Shown one piece after another: positions 24,536-33,024 of a DNA stretch of 64,000 nucleotides; position 1 is the stretch's first letter, and each line of letters begins with the position of its first letter. The notes under the pieces are model-generated. The model saw only the letters and a list, made by a program, of their open reading frames with translations. It ran no database searches and was not told the DNA's origin. This stretch comes from JACCZX01 sp963801035 (GTDB lineage: Bacteria > Pseudomonadota > Gammaproteobacteria > Burkholderiales > Burkholderiaceae_F): the NCBI GenBank assembly GCA_963801035.1, contig CAWDDF010000007.1, forward strand, positions 372,001 to 436,000, in the 5' to 3' direction. The position numbers and the translations under genes are program-made.

Positions 24536-26001
24536 AGGACGTCTGGATCGTCGACGACGACCGCTCGATTCGCTGGGTGCTGGAGAAGGCACTCGCGCGC
24601 GAAAACATTCCATGCAAGGCATTCGGTGGTGGACAGGAAGTGTTGTCGGAGCTCGAGCACAACACGCCACAGGTACTTGTGTCCGACATTCGCATGCCGG
24701 GGATCAACGGCACCGAGCTGTTGCGTGCCGTCAAGCGCAAGCACCCCGCGCTGCCGGTGATCATCATGACGGCGTTCTCGGACCTCGACAGTGCGGTGTC
24801 GTCGTTTCAGGGTGGTGCATTCGAATATCTTCCAAAGCCGTTCGACGTCGATCGAGCTGTCGAGCTGATTCGGCGCGCGGTCGACGAAAGCGTGCGCGAA
24901 TCGCAGGCGGACGAATCGCCATCCGACGTACCCGAGATCCTCGGGCAGGCACCGTCGATGCAGGAAGTGTTTCGTGCGATCGGACGCCTGTCACAGTCGA
25001 ACGTGACGGTGCTCTTGACCGGCGAATCAGGCAGCGGCAAGGAAGTCGTGGCACGCGCGCTGCATAAGCACAGCCCGCGTGCGCAGATGCCATTTATTGC
25101 GCTGAACATGGCAGCGATCCCGCGCGATCTGCTGGAGAGTGAGCTCTTCGGACACGAGCGTGGAGCGTTTACGGGCGCCCTCGCGATGCGACGAGGGCGC
25201 TTCGAACAGGCCGAAGGTGGCACGCTGTTTCTCGACGAGATCGGCGACATGCCGTCCGAACTGCAGACGCGCCTGCTGCGCGTGCTGTCGGATGGAACCT
25301 ATTACCGCGTTGGCGGGCACCAGCCGATCAAGGCCGAGGCGCGCGTGATTGCGGCCACACATCAGAATCTCGAAGAGCGCGTACGCCAAGGCTCGTTCCG
25401 AGAAGATCTCTATCACCGTCTTAACGTAATCAAGCTGCGGCTGCCGTCGCTACGCGAGCGGCGGGAAGACATCGCGCTGCTCGCGAAGCATTTCCTCGCA
25501 AAAAGCGCGGCGGAGCTTGCCGTCGATACGAAACGTTTGTCCGACGAGGCGCTCGCGTTTATCAGTCAGCTACCGTTTCCCGGCAACGTGCGGCAATTGG
25601 AGAATCTCTGCCACTGGCTGACCGTGCTCGCACCGGCGCAAGTCGTCAAAGTCGAAGACCTGCCGCTCGAAGTTCGACACGAGACTGCTTCTTCGCTCGC
25701 TGCGGGGACGCCGATAAGCGCTGCAGCGACGGTCAATGGGGCTCCACTAGTCATAGCTCCGTCATCGCCGACGACTTGGTCGGACCAGGACTGGCTAACG
25801 CTGTTGACTGCCGAGGTCGAGCGGCGATTGAAATCCGGCACGCCAGATGTGATGGATGCGCTGGCGCGCGAATTCGAGGCGACTGTCATTCGTGCTGCGC
25901 TGAAACACACGCATGGGCGGCGCATCGACGCCGCCACGCGCCTGGGCGTCGGACGCAATACCATCACGCGCAAAATTCAGGATCTCGGTCTCGAAGACTG
26001 A
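24532..26001 (+). CDS. glnG: Nitrogen regulation response regulator NtrC
   Basis: This 489-residue sigma-54 activator has a receiver domain with DDDRSIRWVLEKAL and phospho-acceptor Asp in VSDIRMPG. The AAA+ domain follows with GESGSGKE, the GAFTGA loop and GTLFLDEIGDMP. The C-terminal Fis-type helix-turn-helix reads AATRLGVGRNTITRKI. Phosphorylated NtrC should activate the upstream glnA promoter, which has two fitting boxes and a -24/-12 element. The gene overlaps ntrB by four bases. Confidence 0.93.
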   Translation: MKDVWIVDDDRSIRWVLEKALARENIPCKAFGGGQEVLSELEHNTPQVLVSDIRMPGINGTELLRAVKRKHPALPVIIMTAFSDLDSAVSSFQGGAFEYLPKPFDVDRAVELIRRAVDESVRESQADESPSDVPEILGQAPSMQEVFRAIGRLSQSNVTVLLTGESGSGKEVVARALHKHSPRAQMPFIALNMAAIPRDLLESELFGHERGAFTGALAMRRGRFEQAEGGTLFLDEIGDMPSELQTRLLRVLSDGTYYRVGGHQPIKAEARVIAATHQNLEERVRQGSFREDLYHRLNVIKLRLPSLRERREDIALLAKHFLAKSAAELAVDTKRLSDEALAFISQLPFPGNVRQLENLCHWLTVLAPAQVVKVEDLPLEVRHETASSLAAGTPISAAATVNGAPLVIAPSSPTTWSDQDWLTLLTAEVERRLKSGTPDVMDALAREFEATVIRAALKHTHGRRIDAATRLGVGRNTITRKIQDLGLED

Positions 26002-26163
26002 GAACAGCCGGCAGCAAGCAAGACGCCGGACCTGCAGTCCCTGCATTTCGTCGCACCTTGCCGCAGTTCGTCGCAGCGACCGCGACGCCGGCGCTCGGTC
26101 GAGGATAATCGCGCCCCATTACGGACGGTCGGCCAAAAGCCTGTGTCCCGGGGGATTGTTTGA

Positions 26164-27333
26164 ATGCGTAAGCGCACAGGATGGATCTTGACCGCGGCTC
26201 TCACTTCCGTTGTGGCGGCGGGCGGCGCGATTGCGATTGCGTCCAAGAAAGGCGCTGCCGATGCAGCCAAGAAGGGCGAACGCCCGCCGCTCGAATTTTC
26301 GCGGCGCGACGTCGTTTCTCTGCAGCCGAAGCGGTTGTCAGTCGAGCTCACCGTTCCGGGCTCGGTGCAAGCCGTTTCGCAGGCGACAGTACGCGCGAAA
26401 CTATCCGCTGAAGTCAAACGTGTCCTCGTCCGCGAAGGCGATCGCGTAACGGCGGGACAGCAAATCGCCGAGTTCGATACGGCGCAGCTGCGCGCGCAGT
26501 TAGCCGAGCGCAAGGCGCAGCTCGAATCATCGCGCGCACAGTTGGCGATGGCCGATCGCACACGCCAGGCGAACGCGCAGCTTGTCAAACAGAATTTCAT
26601 TTCCCAGAACGCGTTCGACACCGCGGACAGCGCTCATCAGGTACAGCTTGCCGCCGTTGCAACCGCGCAGGCGCAACTGGAACTCACGCAGCTGTCGATG
26701 ACCGACGCGGTCGTGCGTGCGCCAATCACAGGGACGGTGTCCAAGCGTCATATTCAGCCCGGCGAGAAAGTGAGTTTCGACGCTCCATTGTTGTCGATCG
26801 TCGACTTAACTGAGCTGGAAGTGCAGGCGCAGGTCCCGATCTCGGACGTGACGCAGATTCGCAAAGGCATGCCCACGCATGTTGACGTCGAAGGCATCAA
26901 CGGTCGCAAGTTCGACGGCCGCGTCGAGCGCATCAATCCCAGTGCAGAGCCAGGCACGCGCACTATCAACGTTTACATATCGCTTTCAAATGAGGATTCA
27001 TTACTGAAGGCCGGCATGTTTGCGCGCGTGCTGATGACCGTTGCGCCCGAAGTCGAGGTGCCTGCGTTGCCGCTATCGGCCGTGCGTACCGAGGCCGCGC
27101 AGACTTTTGTCTGGCTCCTGGCCGATGACAAGCTCGCGCGGCGAAACATCGTCATCGGCAAGCGAGACGAGCGCGCACAGCTCGTCGAAGTGACTTCGGG
27201 GTTGGCGCCGGGCGAAGTCGTGCTTGCTACCAAGTTCGACAACTTAAAGGATGGTCTGGCGGCGAAGGTCATCAGTCAAGCGCCTGATTCGAGCATCGCA
27301 GACAAAGATCCCGGCGCCCCCGCGCGAAACTAG
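26164..27333 (+). CDS. RND efflux periplasmic adaptor (membrane fusion protein)
   Basis: This protein of 389 residues has an N-terminal signal or anchor (LTAALTSVVAAGGAIAIA). A biotinyl-lipoyl-like segment (VPGSVQAVSQATVRAKLSAE and VREGDRVTAGQQIAEFD) flanks an alpha-helical hairpin rich in Ala, Gln and Arg. The second lipoyl half includes RAPITGTVSKRHIQPGEKVSF, and a beta-barrel domain follows. This is the HlyD/AcrA fold that bridges the inner-membrane pump and an outer-membrane channel. The pump gene follows after 15 bp; no outer-membrane channel or regulator is adjacent. The substrate is unknown. Confidence 0.88.
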   Translation: MRKRTGWILTAALTSVVAAGGAIAIASKKGAADAAKKGERPPLEFSRRDVVSLQPKRLSVELTVPGSVQAVSQATVRAKLSAEVKRVLVREGDRVTAGQQIAEFDTAQLRAQLAERKAQLESSRAQLAMADRTRQANAQLVKQNFISQNAFDTADSAHQVQLAAVATAQAQLELTQLSMTDAVVRAPITGTVSKRHIQPGEKVSFDAPLLSIVDLTELEVQAQVPISDVTQIRKGMPTHVDVEGINGRKFDGRVERINPSAEPGTRTINVYISLSNEDSLLKAGMFARVLMTVAPEVEVPALPLSAVRTEAAQTFVWLLADDKLARRNIVIGKRDERAQLVEVTSGLAPGEVVLATKFDNLKDGLAAKVISQAPDSSIADKDPGAPARN

Positions 27334-27348
27334 AGCGAGGTCTGGTTC

Positions 27349-30300
27349 ATGTGGATGACTCGCGTTTCGATCAATCACCCGGTTTTCGCGACGATGGTGA
27401 TGGTGGCGCTCACCGTGCTTGGGCTTTTTTCGTACGCCAAGCTCGGTGTCGAGGCGATGCCGGATGTGCGTCCACCGATGGTGTCGATTCAGGTGCGTTA
27501 TCCGGGTGCGTCGCCTGAGCAAGTCGAAAACGATCTGGCAAAGCCGATCGAAAACGCAGTCAACACCGTGGCGGGCGTCAAGCGGATCTTGTCGGCATCG
27601 TATGAAGGCATCTCATTTACATGGATCGAATTTCGCCTTGACGTCGATACCGACCGTGTCACGCAGGAAGTGCGCGACAAGATTGCGCAGATCCGCGCAG
27701 GCTTTCCGCGCGACGTCAAAGACCCGGTCGTACAGCGCGGCGGTGACGAGAACGACGAGCCGGTAGCCTTCTACGCGCTGCTGGGCAAAGGGTTGTCTCA
27801 GCGTCAGCTGACGACGCTTGGCGAGCAGGTCGTGCAGAAGGGTTTTGAGCGTGTTAGCGGCGTCGGCAGGGTGTCACTCGGCGGCACGGTCACGCGCGAG
27901 ATTCAGGTGCGGGTTGACCCGGCCCGGCTCACCGCGTTTGGCTTGACCGTCGACCAGGTCGTCACTGCGCTGCGTAACGCGAATGTCAGCGTTCCGGTCG
28001 GCACGATCAGCAACAACACCGTCGAAGCAATCGTTCGCGTCGACGGACGCATCGACGAGCCTGCCAAGTTCGGCAAGATCATCGTCGCGCGCAAAAATGG
28101 CGCGCCGATCCTGCTGTCACAGGTTGCCGAGGTATTCGATACCGAGCGCGAACGCAACTCGATTGCACGCGTCAACGGCGTACCAGCGGTGAGCTTCTAC
28201 ATTTTCAAGGCGCAGGACGCCAACATCGTGCAGGTTGGCGACAACCTGAAGATCGCCGCCGAAGACGTGCGCAAGCTGTTGCCGGCAGGCACCGAGCTGA
28301 AGCTACTGCGCTCGACCTCGGACTTTGTCAAAGGCGCTGTCAACAACGTCAAAGTCACAATCATCGAAGGCGCGCTATTGACGGTGTTAATCGTCTTTCT
28401 GTTTCTCGGCAGCTGGCGCAGCACCGTGATTACCGGTCTGACGTTGCCCATCGCAGTGATCGCAACATTTATCTCGCTCAGGGTGTTCGGGTTCACGCTG
28501 AATTACATGACGATGATGGCGCTCAGCCTGTGCATCGGTCTGCTGATCGACGATGCAATCGTCGTCCGCGAAAATATCGTGCGCCATATTCACATGGGCA
28601 AGGATCACTACACGGCAGCGCGCGAAGGTACCGACGAAATCGGACTGGCCGTGCTGGCGACCACCTTTTCAATCGTTGCCGTTTTTGTGCCGATCGCATT
28701 CATGGGCGGCATCGTAGGAAAATTCTTTTATCCGTTTGGCATCACCGTCGCAGTGGCGGTGCTGGTGTCAATGTTCGTCAGCTTCACGCTGGACCCGATG
28801 CTATCGGCGGTGTGGCGCGATCCGCCGCGCGGCATGCATGAAACGCGCTTTATCGGGCCGGTGCTGCGAGGCTTTGATCGCTTCATGGAGCGCGTGCATG
28901 CGATTTATGGAAGGTTGCTTGGTTGGGTTCTGTCGCCGCGTCAATGGACGCTCGGAAAGACCGTACCGAAGATGAATGTTCCGATCGGGGTGCCCACGAT
29001 TGGAATATGGCGTGCGATTCGCACTATGGACGCCAGCCACATGAAGCCGCGCCTTGCAACGATCACTCCCCGAGGCATTACGTTGTGGATCGCTGCGCTG
29101 AGCTTCGCACTTGCAATTCCCATTGCCGGTGTCGTCGGCACCGAGATGATGCCGGAGAGCGACCAAAGCTTCACCAGTGTCCGGCTGACGATGCCGGTGG
29201 GCTCCAGCCTTGAGTACGCTGACGAGCGGGTAAAGCGTGTCGAGCAGGCGTTACGGGAATTTAAAGAGATCGATTCGATCGATGCTGGCATTGGCACCGA
29301 AGGCGCGAAGAACACTGGACGGCTGAATCTGAAACTTGTGCCGCGCTCCGAGCGCAAGCTTTCGCAGAAAAAGCTAGAGGAGGCAATCCGGCAAAGGTTG
29401 GCCGCGATTCCGGGTATCGAGATGAAAGTCGGTTGGGGCGGGCCGATTTACGTTGCGCTGCTCGGAAACAACGATGCAGCAATGCAGCGCGTGATCGCGG
29501 ACTTACGGCAGAAGATCGCTTCGATTCGTGGCATCACCGATATCGAGGTGTCTCACAAGGAGGGCACGCCGGCGTTGTCGGTACGATTGAAACCCGAGCT
29601 CGCTTCCGAATACGGCGTCACCTACGCACAGCTCGGCACGACGCTGCGCGCGCTAATCGGAGGGGAGAACTCCGGTTACTGGCTGGCACCCGATGGTCAG
29701 AACTACGAAGTGATCACGCAGATTCCGCGCGCCAGCCGCACCGTGATCGACGACATTTCGGGGATGAACATCGCCACCACGCGTTTGATGGCCGACGGCA
29801 CGCCCGAGGTTATTCCGCTACGCGCAATCGCAACGATCGAGCGCACTTTCAATCCGGAGAACATCCGTCGCCAGGATTTGCAACGCAGGATTGCGCTGTG
29901 GGCCAACGTTCAGGGACGCCCTTCGGGCGATGCGGGCAAGGAAGTACAGGCGATGGTCAAGGCGTACGAACTCCCGCCCGGGCTGCGCTTCGACGTCGGT
30001 GGCCAGATTCGCGAGCAGGAGGAAGTCAACGCGGCAATCTTCGGTGCACTCGCACTGGCGGTGATCTTTATCTACATCGTGCTGGCGTCGCAGTTCGGCA
30101 GCTTCCTGCAGCCGATTGCGATCATGGCGTCGCTGCCTCTGTCGATCGTCGGTGTGATGCTCGCGCTGTTGATCACGAACACGACGCTGAACATCTTTTC
30201 AATGATCGGAATCGTCTTCTTGATGGGCCTGGTGACCAAGAACGCGATTTTGCTGGTGGATTTCGCAAATAAGGGCCAGCGTGATGGGTTGTCTCGCAGC

Positions 30301-30558
30301 GAAGCGCTGCTTGCTGCAGGTCAAGTCCGGCTTCGACCGATATTGATGACGACCGCTGCCATGATCTTTGGAATGCTGCCGCTCGCAATGGGACTGGGTG
30401 AAGGCTCCGAGCAGCAGGCGCCGATGGGTCGCGCGATCATCGGTGGTGTGATCACGTCGACGCTATTGACGCTGGTGGTCGTTCCGGTGATTTACAGCTA
30501 CCTCGACGCATTCGAGCGGCGCTTCAAGGCACGCGCCGCCTTGGAGCGGCTGCGCTGA
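27349..30558 (+). CDS. RND-family efflux permease (HAE1 type)
   Basis: This 1069-residue proton-driven transporter has twelve predicted membrane helices and two large periplasmic loops. Visible family blocks are the N-terminus VSINHPVFATMVMVALTVLG, RYPGASPEQVEND, and the charged helix-4 motif SLCIGLLIDDAIVVREN with the paired Asp residues for proton relay. C-terminal blocks are GIVFLMGLVTKNAILLVDFAN and GMLPLAMGLGEGSEQQAPMG. It resembles the multidrug/solvent MexB-like and cation-independent MdtB-like groups. It forms an operon with the preceding adaptor. Substrates cannot be predicted. Confidence 0.9.
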   Translation: MWMTRVSINHPVFATMVMVALTVLGLFSYAKLGVEAMPDVRPPMVSIQVRYPGASPEQVENDLAKPIENAVNTVAGVKRILSASYEGISFTWIEFRLDVDTDRVTQEVRDKIAQIRAGFPRDVKDPVVQRGGDENDEPVAFYALLGKGLSQRQLTTLGEQVVQKGFERVSGVGRVSLGGTVTREIQVRVDPARLTAFGLTVDQVVTALRNANVSVPVGTISNNTVEAIVRVDGRIDEPAKFGKIIVARKNGAPILLSQVAEVFDTERERNSIARVNGVPAVSFYIFKAQDANIVQVGDNLKIAAEDVRKLLPAGTELKLLRSTSDFVKGAVNNVKVTIIEGALLTVLIVFLFLGSWRSTVITGLTLPIAVIATFISLRVFGFTLNYMTMMALSLCIGLLIDDAIVVRENIVRHIHMGKDHYTAAREGTDEIGLAVLATTFSIVAVFVPIAFMGGIVGKFFYPFGITVAVAVLVSMFVSFTLDPMLSAVWRDPPRGMHETRFIGPVLRGFDRFMERVHAIYGRLLGWVLSPRQWTLGKTVPKMNVPIGVPTIGIWRAIRTMDASHMKPRLATITPRGITLWIAALSFALAIPIAGVVGTEMMPESDQSFTSVRLTMPVGSSLEYADERVKRVEQALREFKEIDSIDAGIGTEGAKNTGRLNLKLVPRSERKLSQKKLEEAIRQRLAAIPGIEMKVGWGGPIYVALLGNNDAAMQRVIADLRQKIASIRGITDIEVSHKEGTPALSVRLKPELASEYGVTYAQLGTTLRALIGGENSGYWLAPDGQNYEVITQIPRASRTVIDDISGMNIATTRLMADGTPEVIPLRAIATIERTFNPENIRRQDLQRRIALWANVQGRPSGDAGKEVQAMVKAYELPPGLRFDVGGQIREQEEVNAAIFGALALAVIFIYIVLASQFGSFLQPIAIMASLPLSIVGVMLALLITNTTLNIFSMIGIVFLMGLVTKNAILLVDFANKGQRDGLSRSEALLAAGQVRLRPILMTTAAMIFGMLPLAMGLGEGSEQQAPMGRAIIGGVITSTLLTLVVVPVIYSYLDAFERRFKARAALERLR

Positions 30559-30623
30559 CGCACCAACCTGCCCGGCATCTTTAGTCTGGGCTGGTCATAA
30601 TGGTGTCTCAGCTGGAGGAAGCG

Positions 30624-30938
30624 ATGAGCACGGACAACGCAGGATCAGTCGGGAGTGGAACAGCGAGCGCCGAGCAGCGCGCGCGACGCCGCCTGTTGGC
30701 CGAAAAGAGCTTTTACGTTCACCTCGCGACCTACGTCATCGTGATCAGCGCGTTATTCGTCATCAACGCGCTGACCGGTGCCGGTCGATGGTGGTTCGTC
30801 TGGCCGGCGATCGGCTGGGGCATCGGCCTCACGATCCATGCGCTTTCCGCGTTTGGAATCATCGGCTTGCTTGGTCGTGACTGGGAGGAGCGTCGGCTGA
30901 AGGAATTGACGGAGGAGGAGCAACGCCGTCGCGCGTGA
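30624..30938 (+). CDS. 2TM-domain small membrane protein
   Basis: This protein of about 104 residues has a polar N-terminus and two membrane helices (FYVHLATYVIVISALFVINA and WFVWPAIGWGIGLTIHALSA). A charged C-terminal helix ends DWEERRLKELTEEEQRRRA. This is the 2TM domain (pfam13239 type) found in small proteins and at the N-terminus of some LytS-type kinases. The ATG at 30624 is favoured by a GGAGGAAGC ribosome-binding site; an upstream ATG lies at 30600. Function unknown. Confidence 0.72.
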   Translation: MSTDNAGSVGSGTASAEQRARRRLLAEKSFYVHLATYVIVISALFVINALTGAGRWWFVWPAIGWGIGLTIHALSAFGIIGLLGRDWEERRLKELTEEEQRRRA

Positions 30939-30957
30939 TCGAGCGCTTGCTCGATTG

Positions 30958-31545
30958 ATGGCACGCGCTGCCTCGTGGCTGCATCAGGATCCCGACGAGA
31001 GGGTTCTGCGTTGGGGCTGGATGCTGTGGGTCGCCTGGGGCGTCATCGGTGGTGCTCTACTCGTTAATGACATCAAAGCGGGCACCGGTGCGCTGAGTCT
31101 TGTGCTGGTGGCCCCGTTTTGGGGAATGTGGCTGCTGTGGCCAATGTATCGCTTCATGCGTGCGTGGTGGCGCTGGCAATACGAAGGCGCCTGGGCGGAC
31201 TGGAACGGCACCTACTACGAGTTTGACGGGCGCCAGATAAGAATTCTTACGCGGGGCGATTCGATCTGGATTGCCGCTGACGATGTGTTCGACGCGCTTG
31301 GTCTTGAGGGTCGCCAGCGTCACGTGGCAAGAGTCCGCGAGATTGCGGGGCGCGACGGACTCACGCGACCGCCTGGCTCGCGCCTGATGGCGTTCTCGGA
31401 AATCGGCATCAAGGCATGGCTCGATCGGCGCACCGACACCGTTGCGCACAAGTTCTCGTATTGGCTCGACAAGCAAGTGATCGCGCCGTATCGCAGGCGT
31501 CAGGAGTTGGCTTCGGATGGTGCGATTGAAGACGAACGTAGGTGA
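30958..31545 (+). CDS. Two-helix membrane protein with a BRO-N-like cytosolic domain
   Basis: This 195-residue protein has two membrane helices at about 18-36 and 46-62. A cytosolic region from about residue 88 to 172 includes IWIAADDVFDALGLEGRQR, a Met-Ala-Phe-Ser-Glu-Ile-Gly block and a basic helix SYWLDKQVIAPYRRR. The latter pattern resembles the BRO-family N-terminal DNA-binding domain common in phage antirepressors. Anchoring such a domain in the membrane is unusual. The ATG at 30958 is used; a TTG directly before it is possible. A dispersed repeat begins 12 bp after the stop. Confidence 0.55.
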   Translation: MARAASWLHQDPDERVLRWGWMLWVAWGVIGGALLVNDIKAGTGALSLVLVAPFWGMWLLWPMYRFMRAWWRWQYEGAWADWNGTYYEFDGRQIRILTRGDSIWIAADDVFDALGLEGRQRHVARVREIAGRDGLTRPPGSRLMAFSEIGIKAWLDRRTDTVAHKFSYWLDKQVIAPYRRRQELASDGAIEDERR

Positions 31546-31556
31546 GGGCGTTGCAG

Positions 31557-31735
31557 CGCGCAAGCGTTTGGCGCCGCTGCGCTGCCTGAGTCGTCGGGGT
31601 CTTCGACCCTGCTCTGCGGTACTCGCCAGCGCCGCGCGAAAAAGGGCTAAAGCGCTTTTTCGCTTAAAAGCCCCGGCGCTGGCTCCGCTCCTCGACGACG
31701 CCCAAGGCAGCGCGGCGCCGCCAAACGCTTGCGCG
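31557..31735 (+). repeat. Dispersed structured repeat, copy A
   Basis: This 179-bp element has outer inverted ends (CGCGCAAGCG / CGCTTGCGCG, extending inward through TTTGGCG and GCGCTGCC). Inside are a small hairpin GGGTC-TTC-GACCC at 31597-31609, a stem CCAGCGCCG / CGGCGCTGG (31626-31634 with 31674-31682), and an inner stem GCGAAAAAG / CTTTTTCGC (31636-31663) closing the loop GGCTAAAGCG. About 55 bp of flank on the right (to about 31790) is also shared with copy C, starting GGCACCATTCTC. Reading frames inside it are not considered genes. Confidence 0.85.
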
Positions 31736-31841
31736 GCACCATTCTCGTATTGGGTGGGGTAAAGAGAAAGAACCTCAGATCGAGGCGATGGCGCTGCTGC
31801 TACGCAAGCAACATTCAACGCTCCAGCTAGCGCGCTTCGGG

Positions 31842-32432
31842 CTACTGCTTAGCAACTGCCGCTGGCGCTTTTTCTTTCTGCGTAAGAGGCCGTGCCGGCT
31901 CTTGTCTGTAGGCGGAGGTCAGCTGCGATGTCTTCGGATATCCGGACGCATCGAGCGTGATGTTCCACTCGTCGGGGTCGAAACCGATCAGCGATGCGGT
32001 ACCAATGGTTGCTACTGGCACGCCCTCGGCCTGCGTTAGCCGCTTGAGTTCGACCGAGTCGTCGCCGGTTTCTATCGTTCGCTCCGCGAACGGGATGCCG
32101 CGCTTGACGAGGAACTCCCGCGCCGTGCCGCACGGTGGGCACTTGCCCGCGGTGAAGAGCATCACCGGATACATCGACTGCGCGCGCCGAACTTGATAGG
32201 GCAACAGCGATTGAACCTGTTCGCCGATCTGCCGCAAATCAATCCGCAGCAGATTCAGCGCATCGGGCGGTGGCCGGTCACCATAATTCACCTGGCCGCG
32301 AGTATCGGTCCAGCGATAAAGAAACTTGCGCTCTTTGTCGGGATCGGCAAGTGCCTGCGCCATCACGGAAGACTGCATCAGCGCCACGATTCCGATAGCA
32401 ACGAATCGTGACAACAGGGTCGAAAATTTCAT
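31842..32432 (-). CDS. Exported DUF4124-glutaredoxin protein (CPPC active site)
   Basis: This protein has 196 residues. After a signal peptide comes a DUF4124 domain (FLYRWTDTRGQVNYGDRPPP). A thioredoxin/glutaredoxin-like domain follows with a CPPC active site in VMLFTAGKCPPCGTAREFL and the cis-Pro block EGVPVATIG. It should act as a periplasmic thiol-disulfide protein. It follows a close paralogue after 16 bp, so the two form a tandem pair probably made by duplication. Partner and substrate are unknown. Confidence 0.78.
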   Translation of the reverse strand: MKFSTLLSRFVAIGIVALMQSSVMAQALADPDKERKFLYRWTDTRGQVNYGDRPPPDALNLLRIDLRQIGEQVQSLLPYQVRRAQSMYPVMLFTAGKCPPCGTAREFLVKRGIPFAERTIETGDDSVELKRLTQAEGVPVATIGTASLIGFDPDEWNITLDASGYPKTSQLTSAYRQEPARPLTQKEKAPAAVAKQ

Positions 32433-32448
32433 TCAGGACTCCGTGGTG

Positions 32449-33021
32449 TTAGCTCTTGGGTGCCGGCGAATTCGAACCGGGGGCTGGGCGCTCCGGCACA
32501 TCGCGTGGCAGGATCGGTTTCGGTGGCTCTGGGCGATACGTCGGCGGCAGCACGATTTGCGTCGGGTAACCCGCAGCACTGAGCGCGACCGACCATGTGC
32601 CTTCGTTGAATCCCATATGTGGCGTGCGACCCAGTGTCATGACGGGTACTGAAGTCGTTCCGACGCGACGCTTGAACTCTTCGGCATCCACCTCGGTATC
32701 AACGACGATTTCCTGATACGGCGCTCCGCGCCGCCGCAACCAGGCGCGCGCCGTTTCGCAGGGTCCGCAATCGGGGGCCGTGTAAAGCGTGATCGGAAGG
32801 TTTTGCATGGCCTTGCGCAACTCAAACGGAATGCCGCCGGTGGGGTCGCCGCTTTCGGACCGGGCGCGGCCGTCCATTCGTGACAGGTTTTTCGCCTCCG
32901 CTGGCGGCGCATCGCCGTAGTTGACGCGGCCGTCGGGGTCAGTCCAGCGGTACTGCGCTGCTGCCGGCAAAGCGACTGCCAACAGCGTGGCCAGAGCCAA
33001 GCGGGAAAAATCAACAGTCAT
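32449..33021 (-). CDS. Exported DUF4124-glutaredoxin protein (CGPC active site)
   Basis: This 190-residue paralogue of the next gene has a signal peptide ending in PAAAQ, then DUF4124 (YRWTDPDGRVNYGDAPPAEA). A glutaredoxin-like domain follows with CGPC in LYTAPDCGPCETARAWL and cis-Pro in TTSVPVMTLG. The C-terminus is Pro-rich. The CGPC centre is thioredoxin-like, unlike CPPC in the neighbour, so the pair may differ in redox potential. It starts just four bases from the prlC stop, suggesting co-transcription with prlC and folD. Confidence 0.78.
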   Translation of the reverse strand: MTVDFSRLALATLLAVALPAAAQYRWTDPDGRVNYGDAPPAEAKNLSRMDGRARSESGDPTGGIPFELRKAMQNLPITLYTAPDCGPCETARAWLRRRGAPYQEIVVDTEVDAEEFKRRVGTTSVPVMTLGRTPHMGFNEGTWSVALSAAGYPTQIVLPPTYRPEPPKPILPRDVPERPAPGSNSPAPKS

Positions 33022-33024
33022 CTT

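Noticed and set aside
31517..31762. Open frame of 81 codons across repeat copy A, and a 253-codon antisense frame at 31057-31818
   Set aside because: The frames lie on a structured repeat and its flanks. Their composition follows the inverted repeats, and they have no ribosome-binding site or recognisable domain.
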